DNA from: JANSWY01 sp965243755
GTDB lineage: Bacteria; Bacteroidota; Bacteroidia; Cytophagales; Cyclobacteriaceae
Direction: 5' to 3'
NCBI GenBank assembly: GCA_965243755.1
Contig: CBDEVW010000002.1
Location: 372,001 to 436,000 of the forward strand
DNA length: 64,000 nt
Positions 25,641 through 32,537 of this stretch are shown here, in pieces (position 1 is the stretch's first letter; each line of letters opens with the position of its first letter). A program made the translations under genes and the position numbers. Below the pieces are notes generated by a model. It worked only from the letters and a program-made list of their open reading frames with translations. It did not search any database and was not told the origin of the DNA.

Positions 25641-27995
25641 TTAATTTTTTAACAAAAGTTTTTGCGTAAAAGAAGTGCCCCCAATGATCAATTTGCCGAT
25701 GTATAATGAAGAAGCACTTGGCAATTGACCTTGATTAAACTTAACCTCGTGATTACCTTCCTGCATGATTTCATCAATTAAAATCACCCTCTGACCAGTA
25801 AGGCTGTATATGGTAAGGTTCACGTGTTGTTTTGTGAATAAATTAAATGTTAAGCTAGTTTCATTCTGGAAAGGATTTGGGAAAGCATTGAATGTCACTT
25901 GTTGCAAACCCTCCTCTTCAATTGTCCGTGAACCACTGTGCGGATCGGAGCTGCTCCAGCTATTGTTGTACCAGTAGCTATCGGGTCCACAAGTGCTCAG
26001 GTCCGCTGTTTGACTACTGCCATTGTAACTAAAGATCACATTAGAGCAATTGGCAGGTATGGTAGCAGTATTCCAGTTGCCGCTAGTGCTCATCGCCGTT
26101 CCGGGCCATCCTCCCATCAAAGGGTTTTGATTATCATCCCAGGCATAAACATGCGTGTAGCCTTGCGCATAGACATTCAGAGTGCTACCACCACCACCGC
26201 CGGTTGGGTCATTGGCATGCCAGGAACCATTGTGATAATAGGTAGCGGTGTTACAGGTATACAGGTCCGCCGTTTGATTACTTCCGTTATTGCTGAAGAT
26301 CACATTGGCACAATCCTGACCGATGGTCGCTTCCATCCAGCCATTGGCACCACTTGTCATGGCCGTACCAGGCCATCCACCGAGTAAGGGGTTTTGATTA
26401 TCATCCCAGGCGTAAGCGTGGGTATATCCTTGTACTTTTACAGTTAGGGAACCTCCTCCGCCACCGCCTGAAGTTGGGTCTGTTGCATGCCATGTACCGT
26501 TGTAGTAATATGGAGCAGTGTTGCAGGTGTTGAGATCAGCCGTCTGGTTGCTGCCATTGTTGCTGAATATGATGTTGGAGCAATCTGCATTGATGGTGAT
26601 TTCCATCCAACCGTTTGCTCCAGCTGTCATAGCTGTACCAGGCCATCCACCAAGTAAAGGGTTTTGATTATCGTCCCAGGCATAAGCATGAGTATAACCT
26701 TGCGCATACACGGTCATGGACCCATTGCCTCCACCACCGCCAGTTCCTTCTGTCCAGACCGCATAATTGGTCCCACTGGCCGACAAAGACCATGATCCTC
26801 CATGTCCCTCATTTGCCGGGTCTCCCCAATTGCCATATCCCATTTTGAGGAATACTGTCTTGTTGTTTCCGGCAACAGAGGCTACATACAAACCTGCTTC
26901 TGAACGATGTACGGTAACCGGGCTTTGACTATGAATGCCCGCATCCTTTCTTATTTGGATCAACGCTGCAATTTCATCATGGACACCATTGCCCCACTCG
27001 TACATATGGCTCCAGAAAATACATGGTACCCCTGGGTGCGTTAATAAGTAGGCATAAGCTTGTCCTACATTGTTCCCGTTGAGGACATTGTTTTGAGGGT
27101 CATAGTCCGGGGTATCATGATTTTCAATAAAGGTCGTATTGTTTTTCGGGTCCCAGCCAATACCACCTGCTGGCGATCCCTGATAAGCCAGATAGGAATA
27201 ATTATTGTCTCTGATTACTCCTTTAAGTGCGTAATAAGTTGGGAAATCAAATGCGGATGATCCTGTAGCATCTATCCAGTTTTGGATAACCTGCTTATCA
27301 GAGTTCCAGTTTTCCCCAACAGAGAAAGTTGGATTCGTGTGCCCATTGTACATGGTGATGTAATAAGGATCAAATCCATGTACAAAATCATATCGCCATC
27401 CATCATAGCCAAAAGCTTTCAGGTTGTCCAAAAATGCTTTGATGTCGTTTTGAACAAATGTTTGAGTGTGATCTACATCTCTGGCGGCAGCATAAGGGGT
27501 GCCTGTATCATTGTTACCCCGTAATCCGATAGAGCTGTATTCAGGTTCGTTCCAAACTTCATCATCAGCGGTGATAGAATTGGTTCCCCAGGTTGGGTTG
27601 GTGAAATCCACCCAATTGGAAGATCCCACGCGGTGATTAACCACAATGTCAGCGATGGCATCAATTCCGGCATTATTTAGGGCGTTTAACAAGCTCTGGT
27701 GTTCTCCAAGGGTTCCATAGGAATTCGCAAAGTTGTTTAATTCACGTGGAAGGTATCCTTCCCAGGAACCTGCGTCGCTAGGAGGTGGAAGCCAGATCAT
27801 ATCGATACCAGAGGTTTGCATATCGCCAACCAGTGCTTCCACATACTGATACCAATCTCCATTATGATCGTGTGAGGACTCCCAGTAGAAGCCCTGAAGA
27901 AGTACACGATCGTCATTGTTAACTTGGGCGCCTACCTTTGCAAACACCAGCAGTGCCAGCAATAGGGTCAGGTAATTTTTCATTTTACTAAACAT
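25641..27995 (-). CDS. Secreted GH13 alpha-amylase (plant-type) with three starch-binding-like repeats and T9SS sorting domain
   Basis: The 784-residue protein has a signal peptide (to about residue 24), a GH13 catalytic domain (about 28-420), three tandem modules (427-508, 516-597, 605-687) joined by Gly-rich linkers, and a type IX secretion C-terminal sorting domain (about 700-784, with AFPNPFQNET and YIGKLIIGGTSFTQKLLLK). The four GH13 regions are DIVVNH (116-121), GWRYDFVHG with nucleophile D203, VGENW with acid/base E228, and FIENHDT with D294. The loops GFYWES, WLPPPS and the ending YAVW match plant/archaeal-type amylases (GH13_6/7-like). The modules, each with WDDNQNP and GGWPGTAM, are starch-binding-like (CBM26-type). 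It hydrolyses alpha-1,4-glucans outside the cell, divergent from the AraC regulator. Confidence 0.93.
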   Translation of the reverse strand: MFSKMKNYLTLLLALLVFAKVGAQVNNDDRVLLQGFYWESSHDHNGDWYQYVEALVGDMQTSGIDMIWLPPPSDAGSWEGYLPRELNNFANSYGTLGEHQSLLNALNNAGIDAIADIVVNHRVGSSNWVDFTNPTWGTNSITADDEVWNEPEYSSIGLRGNNDTGTPYAAARDVDHTQTFVQNDIKAFLDNLKAFGYDGWRYDFVHGFDPYYITMYNGHTNPTFSVGENWNSDKQVIQNWIDATGSSAFDFPTYYALKGVIRDNNYSYLAYQGSPAGGIGWDPKNNTTFIENHDTPDYDPQNNVLNGNNVGQAYAYLLTHPGVPCIFWSHMYEWGNGVHDEIAALIQIRKDAGIHSQSPVTVHRSEAGLYVASVAGNNKTVFLKMGYGNWGDPANEGHGGSWSLSASGTNYAVWTEGTGGGGGNGSMTVYAQGYTHAYAWDDNQNPLLGGWPGTAMTAGANGWMEITINADCSNIIFSNNGSNQTADLNTCNTAPYYYNGTWHATDPTSGGGGGGSLTVKVQGYTHAYAWDDNQNPLLGGWPGTAMTSGANGWMEATIGQDCANVIFSNNGSNQTADLYTCNTATYYHNGSWHANDPTGGGGGSTLNVYAQGYTHVYAWDDNQNPLMGGWPGTAMSTSGNWNTATIPANCSNVIFSYNGSSQTADLSTCGPDSYWYNNSWSSSDPHSGSRTIEEEGLQQVTFNAFPNPFQNETSLTFNLFTKQHVNLTIYSLTGQRVILIDEIMQEGNHEVKFNQGQLPSASSLYIGKLIIGGTSFTQKLLLKN
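25935..26717 (-). repeat. Three tandem repeats in the amylase, period about 268 bp
   Basis: Amylase residues 427-508, 516-597 and 605-687 are near-copies (YTHAYAWDDNQNP, GGWPGTAM, FSNNGSNQTADL). The WDDNQNP motifs start at residues 440, 530 and 619, so the spacing is 90 and 89 residues. The DNA is also similar, e.g. the strings around GGCCATCC and GGGTTTTGATTATC recur in all three, which suggests recent internal duplication. Confidence 0.9.
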
Positions 27996-28019
27996 TTATA
28001 GGTTTTGGTTAATTACAAA

Positions 28020-28073
28020 GTGATCATTCAGTAAAATGCTTCGAGCAAGGAAGTGAAGCAGGCATTTGATCAC
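28020..28073. promoter_or_regulatory. Twin TGATCA palindromes, candidate operator in amylase/regulator spacer
   Basis: GTGATCA (28020-28026) and TGATCAC (28067-28073) lie 46 bases apart between the divergent amylase and AraC-type genes, 25 bases upstream of the amylase start. AATGC and GCATT flank them in inverted orientation, making a gapped dyad. The position suits an operator, but the motif is short. Confidence 0.3.
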
Positions 28074-28189
28074 AATGTTTTATAATTTTGAAATCGTTTT
28101 CTAAGATGCCTTATAGATTTCAGTAAATCGATACATTTTATAAATTGAAACTTTCAAATTATAAGCTGGGGTACTTAAAAAATTTGTAG

Positions 28190-28218
28190 TTTGATAACTT
28201 TCCAATCGGCTATTGTTG
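28190..28218 (+). promoter_or_regulatory. Candidate promoter of the AraC-type regulator
   Basis: TTTG at 28190-28193 and TATTGTTG at 28211-28218 approximate the Bacteroidota -33 TTTG / -7 TAnnTTTG pattern with 17 bases between. The predicted start would be about 20-25 bases upstream of ATG 28249. One mismatch in the -7 box. Confidence 0.3.
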
Positions 28219-28248
28219 TAATAATGTTAAAATGAAGAAACTTTGGGC

Positions 28249-29745
28249 ATGAGACTTGGGATTGTCTGTATGTTGTTGATTTTGTTGAGCACACACTCAA
28301 AAGGGGCGGACAAACCTGATACGGTCTATCATGAAACCACTTTTATTATTGATCAACTTCCCTCCACCACCCCACATGATGCTTCGATCTATCTGGCGGG
28401 AAGTGAATGGGGTTGGTACCCCGATGTAGAAACCAATAAGTTTTCAAAAAATTCAGAAGGCAGGTTTGAACTAACCGTCAGCCACCTGGCTGACACTTTT
28501 GAATACAAGTTTACAAGAGGAAGCTGGAAGGCAGTAGAAGGCAGAACCAATGGACGAGCCAGACCCAACAGGCAATACAATACTTCGATGGGGAAAATTG
28601 TCCTTGTAAGCATCGACACCTGGGAAGATATTGCAGTAGGCTCCTATGTGATTTACATGTTTGCTTTGATTATTTCAGCACTTCAGGGGATTCTTCTCAT
28701 AGTGGCAATCAATACGATCAGGAATAAAAATAAGAAAGCCAACGGAGCACTCAGCGTTGCACTTTTACTGATTTCTTTTTCATTACTAGGTAGAGCTTCT
28801 ACATTCGACCCGGCTATTTTCAATTGGCAACCACGATTAATTCTGGTTCCTGAAATTCTGTTGTTTACCTATGGGCCACTGTTTTACTATTATATTCATA
28901 AGCTCCTGGTAGTCCCATTTAATAAAAAACTGATTCCGCTGCATGTTTCGTTTTTTGTGATTCAGTTGATACTCTATATCCCATACCTTACCATGAACAA
29001 TCAAACATTTATATATCGTTTGATTGACAGAGAACTGTTGCCCTATTTTGCCATTACCGGAGTGGTTGCTTTGTTTTTTAACACCACCTACTGGTACTTC
29101 TGCAGAAAGCTGATCAATTCTTATTCCTCACATGAAAACCTTAGCGAAAACCAAAAAAAATATACTCGCTTTCTGAATGGCGTTTTGAATATTAAAGCAT
29201 TCTATCTGTCATTTTGGGCATTGGCTGTAGCAATATACCTCTTTGGTAAATTGGTGGACCTGGACTTACTCTTTGTAGTAGAACATATGATTGATATTCT
29301 TTGGTTGCTGTTCTCTTTCATCATTTTTGCCCTGGCCTACTATGCGGTCAAGCACCCCGAGGTATTAAGAGAGAAACAAAAATATAAGGATCAGAATATT
29401 AAAAAATCTGAACTGGACCATATCCTTGAACGACTGGATGACCTTATGAGCAAGGAAAAAGTTTTTCTGGACCCAAGCCTTACTTTAAATAGCCTTGCGT
29501 ATAAAGTCCCAACCTCCCCCCACATGCTGTCTCAGGTGATCAACGAGCAGTTTAATAAGAGCTATACGGATTTTATTAATGGTTACAGAATAGACGAGTT
29601 TATTGACCGGGCCAGAGCCGATGAGCAGGAGTCATTTTTGAGCCTGGCTTTTCAGGTAGGATTTGGTTCTAAACCAACATTTAACCGAGCTTTTAAGAAG
29701 CACAAAGGAAAAACACCAAAGGAATATTTCCGCGAGAGTGCCTGA
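28249..29745 (+). CDS. Membrane AraC-family regulator with periplasmic CBM-like domain
   Basis: The 498-residue protein starts at ATG 28249 (an in-frame TTG 6 bases earlier is disfavoured). A signal peptide (to about residue 20) is followed by a beta-sandwich of CBM20/E-set type (about 28-125: HDASIYLAGSEWGWYPD, then FEYKFTRGSWKAVEGR), a seven-helix membrane block (about 133-365), a cytoplasmic linker and an AraC HTH domain (about 400-495: SLTLNSLAYKVPTSPHMLSQ, then FQVGFGSKPTFNRAFK and KTPKEYF). GSWKAVE plus NR is shared with CBM-type domains that bind alpha-glucans. It probably senses starch or its breakdown products outside and regulates genes directly. It is divergent from the amylase across 253 bases. 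Confidence 0.85.
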   Translation: MRLGIVCMLLILLSTHSKGADKPDTVYHETTFIIDQLPSTTPHDASIYLAGSEWGWYPDVETNKFSKNSEGRFELTVSHLADTFEYKFTRGSWKAVEGRTNGRARPNRQYNTSMGKIVLVSIDTWEDIAVGSYVIYMFALIISALQGILLIVAINTIRNKNKKANGALSVALLLISFSLLGRASTFDPAIFNWQPRLILVPEILLFTYGPLFYYYIHKLLVVPFNKKLIPLHVSFFVIQLILYIPYLTMNNQTFIYRLIDRELLPYFAITGVVALFFNTTYWYFCRKLINSYSSHENLSENQKKYTRFLNGVLNIKAFYLSFWALAVAIYLFGKLVDLDLLFVVEHMIDILWLLFSFIIFALAYYAVKHPEVLREKQKYKDQNIKKSELDHILERLDDLMSKEKVFLDPSLTLNSLAYKVPTSPHMLSQVINEQFNKSYTDFINGYRIDEFIDRARADEQESFLSLAFQVGFGSKPTFNRAFKKHKGKTPKEYFRESA

Positions 29746-29779
29746 TCAAATGAAATAAATTCTGGGTGGGAGGTAATCG

Positions 29780-29811
29780 TTTGCTAACATTTCCCAAAAT
29801 GGTTAAATTAA
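29780..29811 (+). promoter_or_regulatory. Candidate promoter upstream of the 29836 gene
   Basis: TTTG (29780-29783), 20 bases, then TAAATTAA (29804-29811), a partial match to TAnnTTTG. The spacing is right, and the predicted start falls about 18 bases before ATG 29836. Confidence 0.3.
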
Positions 29812-29835
29812 GATATCATTGCCTATAAACAAATC

Positions 29836-30366
29836 ATGATCATGTTACTCATTATACTTCTCAGCTTCTTCCAGGATTTTCAAACGGAGTTTGACAAATT
29901 AACCGTAGGTGAAGCAGTATCGACATCATTTGCCATCAACTTTTTAGATGCTGATCCGGATATTTATGGAGAGTCCGAAACATATGAGGTGAGGTTCAAA
30001 CCGGAATTTGGTTCTTCAGAACTTCCTGCTTTGGTTTACAACTACAATAATGGCACGTGCGACGAAGATTACCTGGTAATATTTAATGATTCAGGAGAGA
30101 TAGAGTCTAAAATGAAAATATTCGCCCGTTGCGATCATAATCCAAGATTGGCTACCTATAAAATCTGGAGTTTTGAAATAGAGCCAGAAGAATCGCTCAT
30201 TTATTTAAGTATAAGAGGAAAAAGAGTAAAAGATCCTACCAAGATTGATGCAGAGGGCAACATCATTGGCAACAAGGGCATCCTTCAGCTGGAAACAGAG
30301 TCTTTCGAATACCTGGAAATATACGCGGTGGAGGCTGACGGATCCATTAATCAACTATCACTTTAA
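29836..30366 (+). CDS. Hypothetical exported protein
   Basis: A 176-residue protein with a short hydrophobic N-terminus (IMLLIILLSFFQ) acting as a signal or anchor, then an acidic beta-rich body (ESETYEVRFKPEF; EESLIYLSIRGKRV). No lipobox and no recognised family. The C-terminal FEYLEIYAVEADG is notably acidic. It is followed after 21 bases by a lipoprotein gene on the same strand. Confidence 0.55.
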   Translation: MIMLLIILLSFFQDFQTEFDKLTVGEAVSTSFAINFLDADPDIYGESETYEVRFKPEFGSSELPALVYNYNNGTCDEDYLVIFNDSGEIESKMKIFARCDHNPRLATYKIWSFEIEPEESLIYLSIRGKRVKDPTKIDAEGNIIGNKGILQLETESFEYLEIYAVEADGSINQLSL

Positions 30367-30387
30367 CAGCCAGTATAACCTAATAAT

Positions 30388-30870
30388 ATGAGAAATTTAA
30401 TCGTCATTTTCAGTATAATGATGTTGCTGGCTTCCTGTGCGGCATCCAATAAAAACAGCTCCTCCAAAATACTACCTGCATCTTTAAAAAAGGATGTTCA
30501 GTTTGGAATGTCACTGGAAGCATTCAAAATGTCCAAAAAAGGTGTCGACTTCATTATCAATACTGACGAAAGTTTTAGGGACGTATACATAGAAAATGTC
30601 AACCATCCCGAAATAAGCAATTACGTCTACTATTTTGATACAGATGATGATAAGCCATTGTACGAGATTATTATCAACTACAAATCAGAAGAATTGCGTG
30701 ACAAGGCGGCAGAAAGTCTGTTTGGCGCCCCAAATTTTGAGGGTGGTGAATGGCGATTTAAAAGACCCGACTCATTTAATGTAATGGCATGGACCTTCAA
30801 AACCAAGCTGATCATTGTTGCATTGCTGCCAAAAACAGAGTGGTATGAGGACCCACAGGGTACGTGGTAA
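30388..30870 (+). CDS. Hypothetical lipoprotein
   Basis: A 160-residue lipoprotein: signal MRNLIVIFSIMMLLASC with the lipobox Cys at residue 17. The mature domain includes QFGMSLEAFKMSKKG, IENVNHPEISNYVYYFD, and a closing KLIIVALLPKTEWYEDP. I do not recognise a family. It lies 10 bases upstream of the PqqB-like lipoprotein gene and is probably cotranscribed with it. Confidence 0.6.
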   Translation: MRNLIVIFSIMMLLASCAASNKNSSSKILPASLKKDVQFGMSLEAFKMSKKGVDFIINTDESFRDVYIENVNHPEISNYVYYFDTDDDKPLYEIIINYKSEELRDKAAESLFGAPNFEGGEWRFKRPDSFNVMAWTFKTKLIIVALLPKTEWYEDPQGTW

Positions 30871-30880
30871 TTATGTTTTA

Positions 30881-31825
30881 ATGTTGGCATCATTGATAAT
30901 CTTGATGTCATGCCAGCATCTCAATGATAACCCTTCTCAGAACCCTACGAAAAATAAAAGTAGCGGAGTTGGTTTGATCGTTCTGGGAACAGTTCAGGAT
31001 GCAGGTTCCCCTCAGATCGGATGTAAGAAATCCTGCTGCCGTGAGCTTTTTAAGACCCCAGACTCAACCAGAAAAGTAGTTTCACTTGGCTTGGTTGACT
31101 TTGATAAAAAGCAATCATTTTTGTTTGAGGCTACTCCAGATGTTACGAGCCAGGTTCATCAATTGATACGATACGCAGGAACCGAAGCAGTGCTACCGGA
31201 TGCAGTTTTTCTCACCCACGCGCACATTGGTCACTATACTGGCTTGATGTATTTTGGTCATGAGGCAATTGGGGCCGACAGCCTGCCAGTTTTTGTGATG
31301 CCCCGGTTCTTAAATTTTTTAAAAACAAATGGACCTTGGAGTCAACTGGTCAGTTTTGGCAACATACAATTGCACCAGCTTCAAGCCGATAGTACGCTTA
31401 ACCCCACACCATCTATTTCAATTAAACCGGTACTGGTGCCTCATAGAGATGAATATTCCGAAACTGTTGGCTTTATCATAGAGGGGCCATACAGAAAGGC
31501 GCTATTTATTCCAGATATTGATAAGTGGCACAAGTGGGAGAAGAGTGTTATTTCACTGATAGAACAAATGGACCTGGCATTTGTGGATGCTACATTCTTC
31601 GATGCTGCCGAAATTAATCATCGCGACATCTCTCAAATACCACACCCATTTGTGATTGAAAGCATGAAATTATTCCAGGGACTTTCAGCTTCAGATAGAA
31701 AAAAGGTACATTTCATTCATTTTAATCACACGAACCCTTTGTTAAATCAAAATAGTAAGCAATATCAACAGGTGCTGGATTCAGGATTTCAGGTGGCCAG
31801 TATTAATCAGACATTCGATTTGTAA
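30881..31825 (+). CDS. PqqB-like metallo-beta-lactamase-fold lipoprotein
   Basis: I choose ATG 30881, which gives signal MLASLIILMSC (lipobox Cys11) and a 314-residue protein 10 bases after the preceding stop; an ATG at 30845 is in frame but overlaps that gene. The body is a PqqB-like MBL fold: IVLGTVQDAGSPQIGC, PDAVFLTHAHIGHYTGL, KPVLVPHRDEYSETVGFII and HFIHFNHTNPL. PqqB acts in the pyrroloquinoline quinone pathway, but no other pqq genes lie in this window. The HAHIGH motif replaces the HxHxDH Asp with Gly, so metal binding may differ. A strong terminator follows. Confidence 0.78.
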   Translation: MLASLIILMSCQHLNDNPSQNPTKNKSSGVGLIVLGTVQDAGSPQIGCKKSCCRELFKTPDSTRKVVSLGLVDFDKKQSFLFEATPDVTSQVHQLIRYAGTEAVLPDAVFLTHAHIGHYTGLMYFGHEAIGADSLPVFVMPRFLNFLKTNGPWSQLVSFGNIQLHQLQADSTLNPTPSISIKPVLVPHRDEYSETVGFIIEGPYRKALFIPDIDKWHKWEKSVISLIEQMDLAFVDATFFDAAEINHRDISQIPHPFVIESMKLFQGLSASDRKKVHFIHFNHTNPLLNQNSKQYQQVLDSGFQVASINQTFDL

Positions 31826-31830
31826 AAAAT

Positions 31831-31861
31831 AAAACCGTACTGAAAAAATCAGCACGGTTTT
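31831..31861. terminator. Rho-independent terminator after the PqqB-like gene
   Basis: AAAACCGT then CTG (31831-31842) pairs with CAG then ACGGTTTT (31850-31861), one mismatch, loop AAAAAAT. A-rich left arm and T-rich right arm make it functional from either side; the convergent DoxX-like gene ends 20 bases beyond it. Confidence 0.8.
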
Positions 31862-31881
31862 CAGTTTGAGTTCCTTTTACG

Positions 31882-32337
31882 CTAATGTGACGGGTGTAAT
31901 TTCTTGAGCTCTCTGTTCTTTCTGATTTCGTTGATGGAATATTTCCCTTCTCCATAAATGAAGAAAGCGATCAGGAATCCCAGCACAACAAGAGACGCAA
32001 TGAATTCGGCGTAATTTCCACTCTGTAGTCTTATGAGGTTGAAATCAACCGCCCCGATCAATATGGGGATGTTGATGGCGGCACTCAATCTGGTGTATGC
32101 ACCAAGGGCAATCACAGCCCCACCAACCAGGTGGATGAATATGATATAATGTGCAGCATGTACGGCAATAAATACCCATCCTACGGAATTGATATTCTCC
32201 GTGAAGGCATTAAAGTTCATCATAAACTCAATTCCCTTGTAAATGATGTATATTCCTACCGCTATTCTGAAAAAGTCTAACCAGGCTGGTGCCTTTTTGG
32301 CATCAAACCACGCATTTAATTTTGAAATTGTACCCAT
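31882..32337 (-). CDS. DoxX-like four-helix membrane protein
   Basis: A 151-residue protein with four hydrophobic helices: WLDFFRIAVGIYIIYKGIEF with charged residues typical of DoxX, FIAVHAAHYIIFIHLVGGAVIALGAY, AAINIPILIGAV and a final FIASLVVLGFLIAFFIY, then a basic tail. This layout is that of DoxX/TQO-like membrane proteins. It is monocistronic and convergent with the PqqB-like gene. The exact role is unknown; a redox or membrane-stress function is a family-level guess. Confidence 0.72.
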   Translation of the reverse strand: MGTISKLNAWFDAKKAPAWLDFFRIAVGIYIIYKGIEFMMNFNAFTENINSVGWVFIAVHAAHYIIFIHLVGGAVIALGAYTRLSAAINIPILIGAVDFNLIRLQSGNYAEFIASLVVLGFLIAFFIYGEGKYSINEIRKNRELKKLHPSH

Positions 32338-32446
32338 AATATTTTCGTGTTTGATATACTATAATTTACTGAAAATCAGGATGAAAGTCAATGGAAAATA
32401 TCCGACAAGTACATTAAGGGGTTGACTAAAATCAACAAATCAAATA

Positions 32447-32482
32447 TTTGGGAACAATGGTGGTGTTGATGATTTAAATTTG
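32447..32482 (+). promoter_or_regulatory. Candidate Bacteroidota-type promoter of the PhnD-like gene
   Basis: A perfect TAnnTTTG box, TAAATTTG, lies at 32475-32482, with TTTG at 32447-32450 upstream (24 bases between, a little longer than the usual 19-21). Predicted transcription start is near 32489 with a 5' leader of about 50 bases before ATG 32538. Confidence 0.45.
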
Positions 32483-32537
32483 TAATACAGATCACCAAGA
32501 AATTAATTAAATTTTCGTTGTACAAATCAACACACCC

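Noticed and set aside
25938..26387. Open frame of about 149 codons on the plus strand inside the amylase repeats
   Set aside because: It is antisense to the starch modules and repeats their periodicity; the amylase frame explains the sequence fully.
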